The notes beneath the pieces were generated by a model. It worked only from the letters and a program-made list of their open reading frames with translations. It was not told the DNA's origin and did not search any database. From Benincasa hispida (lineage: Eukaryota > Streptophyta > Magnoliopsida > Cucurbitales > Cucurbitaceae): a DNA stretch of 64,000 bases. The position numbers were made by a program, and so were the translations under genes. The stretch's first letter is position 1, and every line of letters starts with the position of its first letter. The stretch is taken from assembly GCF_009727055.1 (NCBI RefSeq), contig NC_052350.1, forward strand, positions 30,790,789-30,854,788, in the 5' to 3' direction. Of this stretch, positions 23,401 through 33,033 are shown one piece after another.

Positions 23401-23746
23401 GCTGACCTAAATATCACGTTAAGAATATGAATTTAAGATCAAATTGAGAAAAGAAAAAAAGAAAAAAAATCAATTGAAAGTAGAATGAGATAAAATGAAC
23501 CCAACTGATATAGTCAGGGATGTTAAGGCCATTGGAGAAGCGACCAGTGGCACGGTGCGTCGGGAAATCAATGCCATACGGATACGAATCCGCTCGGGCA
23601 GTGGTGGCAAGGTAGTTGTTGTTGCCATTGTCAACCAAAGAGTCTCCAAAGACGAAGAAAGCTCGCGCCGCCTCGGCTAATTGGGCGGTTAAAGCTGCCA
23701 ATGCCAGCACGACGCCGAGAGCAACGAGAGACGAACGTGCTGCCAT
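17081..23746 (-). CDS. GDSL esterase/lipase, cutin-synthase (CUS1/LTL1)-like, 5 exons
   Basis: Five minus-strand exons join in frame: 23746-23506, 23406-23279, 20552-20310, 17729-17474 and 17313-17081 (stop TGA). All introns are GT-AG. The 1101-bp CDS gives 366 residues, the usual length for this subfamily. Residues 1 to about 26 form a signal peptide (hydrophobic run, AEAA cleavage site). Block [12 protein letters not shown] carries nucleophile Ser36; block [11 protein letters not shown], Gly112; block III GGNDF, Asn168; block V DAFHP, Asp327 and His330. All catalytic residues are present. Family knowledge: close relatives (tomato CD1/CUS1, Arabidopsis LTL1 and At5g33370) are secreted acyltransferases that polymerise hydroxy-fatty-acyl glycerol into cutin. 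Here this is inferred from similarity. Introns 1 and 4 are 99 and 160 bp, but introns 2 and 3 are 2726 and 2580 bp through repeat insertion. Intactness of the frame suggests a working gene. Confidence 0.95.
17440..17463. repeat. (TA)n microsatellite in intron 4
   Basis: An uninterrupted TA run lies about 10 bp inside the 5' splice site of intron 4 (donor GT at 17473-17472, minus strand). It is likely to be length-variable. Confidence 0.9.
17730..20309 (-). repeat. GDSL intron 3, filled with LTR-like repetitive DNA
   Basis: This 2580-bp intron is far longer than introns 1 and 4. From about 18100 to 20110 it looks like a solo LTR in plus orientation: C-rich patch at 18360-18500, T/G-rich body, and an end region with 'gggtcacttattgagtattg' and 'aggaacaggtt'. 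No terminal TG/CA pair or target duplication could be fixed. A degenerate internal repeat with 'gaccttcgggttacacactatgactg' lies at 19640-19880. An A-rich run is at 20190-20210. Confidence 0.6.
19640..19880. repeat. Degenerate tandem repeat in intron 3
   Basis: Units of about 30-60 bp built on 'ttcgggttacacactatgactg' recur four to five times with variation (e.g. at about 19663, 19695, 19763 and 19798). Confidence 0.6.
21991..22222. repeat. Direct duplication in intron 2, period about 144 bp
   Basis: Segments 21991-22081 and 22135-22222 are about 95% identical (shared 'gtagggaccaaaattgttga' and 'atgatatttaaacctttt'). Unique sequence of about 53 bp lies between them. Confidence 0.85.
23196..23218. 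repeat. (AAT)n microsatellite
   Basis: Seven to eight uninterrupted trinucleotide units in intron 2, about 60 bp past the exon 2 donor site on the minus strand. Confidence 0.9.
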
Positions 23747-23820
23747 TGAACCCGACCCGAAAAGAAAAGTTTGAAATGAAAGAATTGGGATGTGAAAAAT
23801 GGAGGGGAGTTGAAAGGATG

Positions 23821-23827
23821 TTATATA
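23821..23827 (-). promoter_or_regulatory. TATA box of the GDSL gene
   Basis: The minus strand reads TATATAA 75 bp before the ATG at 23746, which puts transcription start near 23790 and the 5' UTR at about 45 nt. It is the only good TATA motif close upstream. Confidence 0.65.
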
Positions 23828-24076
23828 GAAAGGAGAGGATGGGTGACTGTTTAATCTGTCAATGTTAAATGGTACATTTTTCTTCTTTACATTACACTGC
23901 CAGCCAAAAAAGGGTATAGAGAGAGTGTGTGTGAGTGAGCTGAAAAAATTGGGTGTGATGTGGCCAAAGAAAGGATCTTTGAACAGTTTTAAGGATGTGG
24001 TTTTATTTAATAGCTAGAGTTTTTGGATGGGTAATTATTATTATTCAAAATTTTTCTATTGAGTTTTCATCGTGAC
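23828..24076. other. Upstream region of the GDSL gene
   Basis: Non-coding sequence holding the proximal promoter on the minus strand. Beyond the TATA box I recognise no specific element with confidence. Confidence 0.4.
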
Positions 24077-24094
24077 AAATTATTTATCTAAATT

Positions 24095-24186
24095 AACAAA
24101 AGTGTAGCTCAACAAATATAGTGTTCATACTATCAACCTCGTGATCTGAGGTTTGATTTCCCCTAATATATATGCTTTTCAAAAAA
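24095..24186 (+). mobile_element. tRNA-related SINE with perfect 18-bp target duplication
   Basis: The body contains an A-box-like GTAGCTCAAC and, 40 bp later, a B-box-like GGTTTGATTTCCC, as in a tRNA-derived pol III promoter, and ends in an A run. It is flanked by a perfect 18-bp repeat, AAATTATTTATCTAAATT, at 24077-24094 and 24187-24204. A target duplication this long, a terminal A tail and tRNA boxes are diagnostic of LINE-mobilised SINE insertion. At about 92 bp it is short for a plant SINE. Confidence 0.85.
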
Positions 24187-24324
24187 AAATTATTTATCTA
24201 AATTTCAAAAATAAAATCCATTTTTTTCATATTTTTCTAATATAAAAATATTAGCTAAGTTCTCAAAATGTAGGCGATAGTAATACTTTTTCTAGGCATA
24301 AATTTCTAAAATAATCAATAAAAA

Positions 24325-24500
24325 AAATATCAAACTATTTACAAAAATAGTAAAAAAATGTTAATAGACTTCTATCAATTTTTATCAGTTTCTATCACTG
24401 ATAGACATTGATAGATTTGTATCGACCATGTCAAACAAGATTAAAATTTTTCTATTTTGTATAAATAAATTCTCTTACTTTTCTATTTTTGAAAATCTCC
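24325..24500. mobile_element. Palindromic MITE-like repeat (TCTATC family)
   Basis: The centre has 'tctatcactgatagacattgataga'-type palindromes. The outer parts resemble 'tatttacaaaaatag' and 'ctatttttgaaaatctcc'. Further copies are near 45690, 46840, 47190 and 48450. Confidence 0.6.
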
Positions 24501-27063
24501 TAAAAATAAAATAGTTAGAAAAATAGTTAGTAAGATATTTATTTTTATACATTTCATAAAATTGTCAAATCGTAACATGACACGTGATAGATTTTTTAAT
24601 TATTTTAAAAATATTTTAATTTATTTTCAAAACAACATTGGAACATAATCCAATTATAACAGAACCAAAAAGAAAAAAAAAATTAGTTGAGTTTATGATA
24701 GCTCCATTTTTTTTCAATTTAGGTTAGATTAGGGTTTAAATTGTTAAAATAAAAAATGTATAGTAGATACAATTGTAACAAATTTGATTCCACTTGGAGA
24801 TTTTTGTGGTCAAAATTGGTTCTCATTTAATTTTTTTTTTTTTTCAATTGGGAACATGAAAAATTGGTTCTCATTTAATTTTTTTCTTTTTATTTCAATT
24901 GCGAGGATGAAAACAAGCGACAAATTAAATCTCAATCTTAAATCCCTTCGTCGTTAACACATTTATACGTTAGTTGAGTTATACGTCAATTTTCAACACT
25001 TTCATTCATCTAAATCAAAAGAGTATATTTGGTATTAATTTTATTTTTTAGAAAAAAAATCCTACAATCCTATTCGATAATTTTTTTGGAAAAAAATATT
25101 TGTTATCAAATTTAAAACTTTCCTTAAGATTCCTAATCAAATTTGAATCTTTTTCGTTTGTAAAGTGATTACTGTCACATTCTCTCTCTCCCAAACACGT
25201 GACTATTATCATATAACTACTTTTTTTCTTTACAAGTTGGGATATGAAAATTTAAACCTCAAATTTCAAACAAAGTAATAAAATGTCACGTTATTTATTA
25301 TTCTTTTAATATAATAATTATAGGATAGAAAATTGAACATTCAATTTTAAAGAAAGAGTGAATATCAATTACGTTGAGTGAAATTCGATTTACAATGTCA
25401 CATAATTACTCGAAAATGTAAGATGATCACTTATAATCCTATAAACTTATGTTTCTCCTGATTTTATAATTCACAAATAGGGATGATTTTTCAAGAAGAG
25501 AAAACCAGGGTTCACTTTTCTATTTTTTTTTTTAAGATATTATTTTGATATATTCAACATTAAGCAATATTTTTCAAGACATCAATTTAAAGGAAAAAAT
25601 AAATATTAATTTTAACTTTTTGACATACAATTAATTTCATTAGATACTTTAGAAGATGGTGGATGTGACACAAGAGACAAGGGAAATTTTGCATTAAATT
25701 CCTATACCCTTCATCTATAAATTAGGCAATATTTCATTTCAATAAAACCCAAAAATTATCACCTTTATAATTATCTGAGTTATGAACTCTATCTATTATT
25801 TTATCAAGTGTTCATATATAATAACAATAATTATCTTAAAAAGAATAAATATATAATAATAATAATTGGTGGGGTTGCCAAATCAACCACTCTTAACAGC
25901 TTTTAAATATGCCCAAATTTAAAATCTTGATGAGTGAGATTTACCTATTATTATTATTATTTTATTTTTAATATATTTTTTAATTTATGGATAGAGAAAA
26001 GTGAAATATTTCTTGTTAATGGATTGATTATAACAATTTTATATATTTTTTTAAGAAATTTGAAACATGAAGTATGGTTACTAATTCACTCGTATAGTAA
26101 TTGAATTATGTTCAATTTGACAGTCAGAAGCATCTATCTCTTCAAATGATTTGATTTTATATTTAATATAAAAATGTTTATTATTGAGGATAAATTTAGT
26201 TAAGCTCCAACGATCGAGCCTTCAATTTTTTTTATTTATATATTCTTACTTGAAAAAATGAAAAAAAAAAAAAGAAATAATAATAATAAAAAAAAAAGGT
26301 TTGCTTGTGCTCGAGTGGATTTGACAACCCAATCCCCTCAGCTTTTGGCTTTCTTTTTCTTATTTTCTAATTAAGGTCAAACATTTCTCTCAATGCTTAT
26401 TTCATTTTTCGTTTATTGATAGAATTATATTTTTTTTTTGTAATATATTCAAAATTAAGTTATTTATAAAAAGTTATGACAATTAAGAAATAAAGCTATA
26501 TATAATTAATGAAATATTTAAATCCTAATTCTCTATAAATACATTGTTGATCTTTATCCCTTTTAAATGGTGTAGCCACCGTTCTTAAAAAGACTCATTT
26601 TAATTTATACACAAATTAATATGCATTTTTCATCTCTCAGACCAAATTGTTGCACAACGTGGAGATTATCTTTTTAAGATATATTTTCATGTTTCAGTTA
26701 TTTTTATATTTTGGAGCATTCATACTCAATTACTTATATACTTTTAGTTTTCATCCTATTTTGTGTTTTAGTTCTTTTATATATATAAGTACATACACTA
26801 ACTTTATTGTAGATTTTAATTTCAAATAAGAGATGTTATAAAAGAAAATTGATTGGGTCATAATCCTCGGGGGAGAAAATTAGTAATAGTTTTGATACAT
26901 ATTTCACATAAGTAAATTTAGAAAATTTAAATTATAATATTCGAGACTAAATTTGCAGAGCATATTTTCTAAGAAGAAGGAACCTTGCCTCGAATTTTAA
27001 TTTTTAAGAAAATCCAATTGTATTGAGAAAAACATAGTTATACTTTAAGATAATTTTATAAAG
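24501..27063. other. AT-rich intergenic spacer, no gene seen
   Basis: Very AT-rich with many homopolymer runs and a (TTA/ATT)n stretch near 25950. A short ORF at 26647-26829 has no recognisable motif and is rejected as coding. Confidence 0.6.
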
Positions 27064-27068
27064 GTTTA

Positions 27069-27426
27069 AGATAGAATTTGAGAAGAAGGATAATTTCGGA
27101 TAATTTCTCTGTATTTTCTTCTTATTCATCAGGAGGCAACCAAGCCCTTATTTATATAGATTTTCCCAAATTAGGGTTGTGAGGAATAATTGAATAAAGG
27201 AATTAGTAAAATGATTGAAAACTGTATATTACAAGTGGCCCAATCAGAGCAACGGAGAATAAAAGAATAAATGAATTTGTTGAAGGGAATCGTGACAGAT
27301 TTTATCCTTTTTATCATTCTTCCTGCGTGGCTTTTCTTTGTGACGTGGTAGTCTTGTCTGATGTGCTTGGTTCGAGCATGAAAGATGAGATTAGTCACGA
27401 GAGCTACATTATTACACTAGATAACA
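27069..27426 (-). repeat. 3' LTR of the outer Copia element
   Basis: It runs from TGTTATCTAG (27426) to ...CAAATTCTATCT (27069). It aligns with 44845-45179 over 'tattcatcaggaggcaacca' and 'gtggcttttctttgtgacgt'. The LTR ends in CT instead of the usual CA in both copies. Confidence 0.85.
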
Positions 27427-27966
27427 GGTTTGTGATTTGTTTATAGCTGAATCTCATATAGGAGTTGTTGAGGCCAAATTATTTCAGATGAAGTATATGC
27501 AAGGGCACGATACTCAGACTCCGTGCTGGATCGTATGACTATTGTCTGCTTTTTCGAGGACCATGAAACAAAGTTGTTGCCCACAAACATGTAGTAAGCA
27601 GCTATGGATTTTCTATCATCAATGTTCGACGCTCAGTTGGCATTTGAGTAGGTTGAGATATCAAGATACGAGTTGGGTTGGAAGAGTAATCCATAATATC
27701 TTGTGCCACTGACATATCTAAGTACACTTTTGGCCGTTTGCCAATGAATATCGGTTGGGGCCTTCAAAAACTAACTGAGGTGATTTATGATGTAAGCAAT
27801 GTTTGGTCTCGTGTGTGTCAAGTATTGAAGTACACTAGTGGTGCTTCTATACACATATGGTTTAGACAAAGGGACTCCAACAGACGCTGAAAGGTACTTG
27901 CCCATTGAACAGGGTGAAGCAGCTTGTTTGAAATCAGATATGTCTAACCGTTGGAGCAGATCTTCA
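27427..27966 (-). pseudogene. Outer Copia RT/RNase H remnant
   Basis: The minus strand encodes ASPCSMGKYLSASVGVPLSK and QYLTHTRPNIAYIINHLS, the conserved join between Copia RT and RNase H. Downstream RNase H sequence is frameshifted. Upstream it stops at 27966, where a Gypsy LTR begins. Confidence 0.85.
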
Positions 27967-28830
27967 ACACGACACAAACCCTAGACCCTATTTTACTATA
28001 TATGTATGTTTAAGATGTATGGTTAATTCTATATTATGAATGTTTTCTGTAAAAGGGGGTTATGAGTTTTGAAGGAAAATCATAACTAAGTGTCGAAAGA
28101 AAGTTAAAAGCATGGAGATGGACTTGCCATGTCATGTGTTCAATGTTACAAAGGGAAAATGGCTAAGTGTGAAGCTTGGGGTGAGGAATATGAAGAACTT
28201 AGTGAAGGCTAAGGCATGCAGGAGGCGAGCAACCAAACTTGTCTGAGAGAGCGTAAGAGCGATGCTGAGGTAAGGGTTAGGCGGGTCATAAGGCGTAACC
28301 TATGCGTTGGCTTGAGGGGTACTAAAAGTGTCGTAAAGGCCTTGGGAGATATTGGTATGCGATGATTGCCAATGCAAGTGTTTACGCTGTGAGGGCCAGA
28401 GACAATGGTTGGAGATGCGTTGGCCGAAAGAGGGATATATGTGATGCAAACCAACCTATGTGATGGTATTTCCACCAATGAGCTGGTGTGAGATGGAAAA
28501 GTTCAGTTTAACTACCGAGCTTAGTAGGCCAGATGTCGTGTTTAAAAGCTTTACATATAGTGGTTGAGTTGACATCGTATTAAGCCATTAGCTCAAGCTT
28601 GCCTTAATATATAAGGGAAGTCAAGTAAGAGGACTTGGTTTGACATTCTCACTTATGCTAAGGGAGGAAAGTTGTTGCCGATTTGAAAATTTATCAGTGC
28701 TGAGGACGATCTGGGGTTGCCAAGAGAAATTTCTCATGAATTTGAGCTTAAAGTTTGAAGATTTCTCTAAGTGTTCCAAGCTTTCAAATAAGTGGAATAT
28801 GGTAATTCGGAACAAGGGCTGAAAAGTAGT
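27967..28830 (+). mobile_element. Gypsy LTR (copy 1), chromovirus type, truncated
   Basis: It is homologous to 31958-32500 from 'aaaccctagaccctatttta' on, through 'gaggaatatgaagaacttag' and 'gcaagtgttt'. It keeps about 270 bp (28405-28665) that the second copy lacks, including TATATAA near 28605, a candidate LTR promoter. The first bases of the LTR are altered and its 3' half is missing before the gag remnant. Confidence 0.7.
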
Positions 28831-28839
28831 CCAGCGGTG

Positions 28840-29324
28840 AATAAGTGGAATAAAGAGGAAAGTAAAAATTTTACTCCTTGAGTGGGAAATAAGAGTTTTT
28901 GAACGAAAGGGAACCCCAAAATCAGGATCAAGCTCTGGAGGAGCGTTCAATTGGGAAAATCGTTTGGACAACCCTACTTGGATCAATTAAAAGAATCTGT
29001 GGCTAGTGCCAATCAAAGACCCAAGTGTTCAACCTGTAATAAATATCATTAGGAAAGATGTCCAAAGCAAGTGCATACTTGCTATGGTGTGGACAACTAG
29101 GACATTTTAAGTGTGAGTATCCCCAAGTAGCAGACCATGAAGGAGGAAATGTATCACAAATTGTTAATCAAGGAATGAAACCTTCAGGTTCGGGAGGAGG
29201 ACGTGTTGGAGGAACCAAGAAAAATGAGGTCGGGCAGCAAAATCGACCACAGAGAAGACTGTATACCTTTACCCAGGATGAGGAGATGTCCGGTGCTAGA
29301 AGAATCAAGAACAAGACTCCATAA
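28840..29324 (+). pseudogene. Gypsy gag remnant with zinc knuckles
   Basis: Across frames it encodes PKCSTCNKYH...RCPKQVHTCY, then CGQLGHFKCEYPQ and a basic tail ending RPQRRLYTFTQDEE. This is the arrangement at the gag/protease border of Tekay/Del chromoviruses. Stops near 29052 and 29098 and frame changes break it. Protease and polymerase are absent; it passes straight to the element's 3' end. Confidence 0.75.
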
Positions 29325-29508
29325 GAGTAATTTAGGAACAAATCTTGTAATCAAAACTTTGTTATTAAATAAAATTTTTTGTTTGGTTGTGTACATAAGT
29401 AAATTTCTAGATGAAACCGAGATAGTTATCTTTCAGAAAATTGTAATGATAGTGGAATGCCTATTTGTCAAATTTCGAGGACGAAATTTTTTTAAGGAGG
29501 TGGTAAAT
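29325..29508 (+). other. Gypsy 3' end with polypurine tract
   Basis: 'tttcgaggacgaaattttt' followed by AAGGAGGTGG (29494-29503) is the standard end of the Del/Tekay polyprotein and polypurine tract just before the LTR. Confidence 0.65.
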
Positions 29509-31210
29509 TGTAAACCCTCGAAATTTCACCTAAGTAGATTAGGTTAGAACTTAGACAGTAAGGATGTTTGAAGAGGAATAAAAGAGGATAAAAATGCCTT
29601 AAGTGTTGAAAACTAGACTTTAAGGGCTAAAACATAAGTTGTAGGTAAGTGGAGTAAAGAGGACAAAAAATTGGCTAGCTGTGGGAACCATGCATTGATG
29701 CAATGCGTTGGATGAGGGCTTGGGAAGCAATGACTTTGTCATTTGGAGTTTAGGCGATGAACTTTTCATTAGGGGAGTTTAGATTGTTGCTTAAGGTTAT
29801 AGAGAAGGCGATGAGGTTAGTGGATGCATGAGGGATTCTTTGAGGTTATGTGTGAATAGATGGTTGTCGAGCCCTTGCCAAGTGCTGAAATGGTAGGGTG
29901 TATGGTAACCAAGTGATTCGAGGTTAGTTGAATGCATGTGAAGGGCGAGGCAATTTCCTTGTGATGGCTAAGCCCATCTTGAGGTTAGGAAAGCCTCATG
30001 GACACATGTGATAAGGATGGCTTAGGTGAAGAGACTTGGCATTGTATTGTGTTGGCGTGAGATGAAGAGACCATACGACGACCTAAGTGTGGATGATGAA
30101 TGCATGAGGAGATGCGTTGATCGAAGAGGGTATGCGTCAAGGAGAGCCATGCATGGGAAGAAGTGTGTGGTCAAGGGGAAGCATGCGATGGTCTTGAGGT
30201 TAGTGTGGGCACAAGGAGAAGCCAAGAATTAGACAATGCCATGTGATCAAGAGAGGTATGCGGCCATAGGATGTGATATCCATTGATAAGGAATGATTTG
30301 GAGAGCAAGGTTAGGTTAACAGCTAATCCGAACAAGTGGCTAACCAAGGGTGATTCAAGCTTAAACAAGGGTGAGGTGGATGCATAAGAAGACATGCAAA
30401 GTGTAGGATTTGCATTGGCCTAAGGAGATGAGGACACTTTAGGGCAGAGATGTCAAGGGGGAGGCATTTGCAACACAAGGAAGAGGCACCTTGGACATGC
30501 AAGGAGGTGGAGGTGTCAAGATTTGGGCAAGTTTGGACACCTATAAATCGGACAACTTAAGGGAGTTGGTTTTGACAAGTTACTCGTGCAAGTTAAGTAA
30601 AATTAATGTGAAATTGTCCAAAAGGGATTGTAGTAGATGACTCTAGGCTGTCATTTAAATTAGAGTCGTGAGAAGTGAGGAATTGGCATTGGAAGACAGA
30701 AGGCCTAGCTGATCGCATAGGCCAGGCGCGCACGGATGCCCATCGCCAGGCACGTGTACATGTCCATCATCATACACGACTGTGCGGCTGAGCGCTCTAG
30801 CGCACACTTGCACGCGTCACACTGCCCAGCCTCACACGTGCGATAACCCAGCGCCGTGTCACACCCACCTTGTATGAGGCCTGACGCTCAACGGCACGCG
30901 TCTGCACGTTGCAATGCCCAGCCCTGCAGCCACAACACCCGTCAGCCTACAAAATAACCTCAATAAGCTGTGTTTGGAAAGTTAGGCTTGTTTTTGGGTA
31001 TTTTGAAGGGGTTAAGCTAATTATTTCCTTCAAGGTTATTTTTAAGACTAAAATGGAATTATTGGAGAAACTTTGGATAAATTTGAGATTTCTTTGAAAA
31101 GAAGTGGAATTCAAGGAATCCGAATCAGGAGTTGTTCGAGGAGAATTCCTGAGGAAATAATAAGAGAATTGTGAGTGGTTTTAATTATTTTTATATGTTT
31201 AAATTATATA
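29509..31210 (+). mobile_element. Gypsy LTR, second subfamily, truncated
   Basis: It starts TGTAAACCCTCG right after a polypurine tract. It contains a GC-rich block at 30710-30950 with many CACACG/GCACGC motifs, then a TTTGG-rich block similar in style to 340-560. It ends at 31210, where a Copia LTR start begins. Short ORFs at 30022-30395 lie in this LTR and are not genes. Confidence 0.6.
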
Positions 31211-31355
31211 TGTTGGGTTGAATGTCCTAAAACTCGCATTTTGTAAAGTTAAACATTCAACATATTCAATAAAGTTGTTACTGAATTTTGTAAATTGCAT
31301 TTGTAAAGACTAAATCCAATAAACTAAAATCCATGGTTATTATATGAATATATGA
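31211..31355 (+). mobile_element. Copia LTR start fragment
   Basis: TGTTGGGTTGAATGTCCTAA through 'aaatccaataaac' aligns with the first 150 bp of the LTR at 33034. The rest is missing and Gypsy pol sequence follows at once. Confidence 0.7.
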
Positions 31356-31361
31356 GATGGG

Positions 31362-31905
31362 TGAAAGGAAGTTAGTGGGGCAAGAATTGGTGTAGTTGAC
31401 CTCAGATAGTGTTAAGCTAATTAGAGAGAATTTGAAGGTAGCTCGAGACAAACAGAAAAGCTCACAGATAAATGGAGAAGGGAGTTAGAGTTTGAGGTAG
31501 GGGATCGAGTATTCTTTAGATTATCTCCCTTGAAGGAAATACTCAGATTTGGTAGGAAAGGTATGTTGAGCCCAAGGTACATAGGACCCTATGAGATTAT
31601 GGAGCAGGTTGAGCTAGCAACTTACATATTACTTTACTAGCGAAACTATCAAAATACACAATGTTTTCCATGTATCAGTGTTAAGGAAGTATGTATCAGA
31701 TCCTTCCTATGTATTGTAGGCTCAACCAGTGCAGCTACAAGAAGACTTATCTTATAAGGAAGAGCCGATTCAAATTCTTGACTTGAAGGAGCAAGTGTTG
31801 AGAAATAAAATAGTAAAGGTATTGTGGAGGAATCATCATGTAGAAGAGGCTACCTGGGAGACCAAGGAGCAAATGAAGAATAGATATCCCTATCTATTTG
31901 CATAA
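31362..31905 (+). pseudogene. Gypsy integrase C-terminus with chromodomain
   Basis: Across frames it encodes LIRENLKVARDKQKS, a GRKG...PRYIGPYEI block, then KIHNVFHVSVLRKYVSDPSY, and a chromodomain-like end VKVLWRNHHVEEATWETKEQ, stopping at 31903-31905. This order (integrase end, HNVFHVS motif, chromodomain) defines chromoviruses. Stops near 31389 and frame changes inactivate it. The chromodomain is thought to steer integration to heterochromatin. Confidence 0.85.
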
Positions 31906-31942
31906 GGGAACTCGAGGAAAATTTTGTGGATGAAATTTTTCC

Positions 31943-31952
31943 AAGGGGAAGG
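31943..31952 (+). other. Polypurine tract
   Basis: AAGGGGAAGG lies 5 bp before the LTR start TGTAAACC at 31958. Confidence 0.65.
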
Positions 31953-31957
31953 TAAAT

Positions 31958-33033
31958 TGTAAACCTAGACCCTATTTTACTATATATGTATGTTTCAGTA
32001 ATGTATTGATGTATGGTTAATTCTTTATTATGAATATTGTCTGTAAATAGGGGCTATGAGTTTCGAAGGAAAATCATACTAAGTGTTGGAAGAAAGTAAG
32101 AAGCATGGAGATTGACTTTCCATGCATGCATTCAATATTACAAAGGGAAAATGGATAAGTAAGAAGCTTGCGTTGAGGAATATTAAGAACTTAGTGAAGT
32201 CTAAGGCATGCGGGAGGCGAACAAGTTGTTGTCTGAGAGAGTGTAGGAGGGACGTTGAGGCAAGGGTTAGGTGGGCCGTAAGGTGCAACCTATGTGTTGG
32301 CTTGAGGGGCACTAAAAGTGTCGTAGAGGCCTTGAGAGATATTGGTATGCGAAAAGTGTCAATGCAAGTGTTTTGCAGTGAGGGCTGGAGACAAGTTACT
32401 ACTGATTTGAAGATTATCAATGTTGAGGATGATCTGGGGCTGCAAAGTGAAATTTCTCATGATTTTGAGTTGAAAGTTTGAAGATTTCTCTAAGTTTTCC
32501 AAGCTTTTGGATTCCTTGGGCAGGCAAATAAGATTGATAAATTTTAGGCTTTACAAGAGGAATTAGAAGCTCAAATTTTAAGGTAAGGAAGTTAAGATGT
32601 TTGCAAACAAGTTCTTAGTAGGAAATTCTGTGAAATAACATCTAGAATTTAAGTTATTAAGGTCAGAAGTTGAATATGGAAATTTGATGTTTAAATAAGC
32701 AGGCAGCTGCATCTGAAGGATAAGCACGCAGCTGACAAGTGAGACTGTGCGTGATTGAGCATAAACATTGATTGAAGAGTGGGCGCGCAAGGTGAGCACA
32801 AGGTTGGAAGGAAGAAGGACATCGGTCGAGCACATTAAAAAGAGTGTTAGCAAGCGCTTAATGCATCAACATCGTGGGCGTGTCCTAGAGCCTAAGTAAG
32901 TGTTGTGAGCGCATTGCCACTCACAAGTTGAGTATAAGATTAATTGTCTTTAGATCATGTTGCAATGAAGTATGCCATGCAATAGAGTATGCTTTGAAAG
33001 TTTGTATATGATGGAAATCGTGGAGGTTGTCTA
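31958..33033 (+). mobile_element. Gypsy 3' LTR (copy 2), truncated
   Basis: It starts TGTAAACCTAGACCC and aligns with 27967-28800, with an internal deletion near 32397. A less AT-rich tail with GCGC/GCACGCAG motifs lies at 32700-32920. It is cut at 33033 by the Copia LTR. Confidence 0.7.

Noticed and set aside
23495..23680. Plus-strand ORF of 61 codons
   Set aside because: It is antisense to exon 1 of the GDSL gene, whose frame, signal peptide and GDS block are clear.
28621..28986. Minus-strand ORF of 121 codons
   Set aside because: It is antisense to the Gypsy LTR/gag region and has no homologous open frame opposite the matching part of the second LTR.
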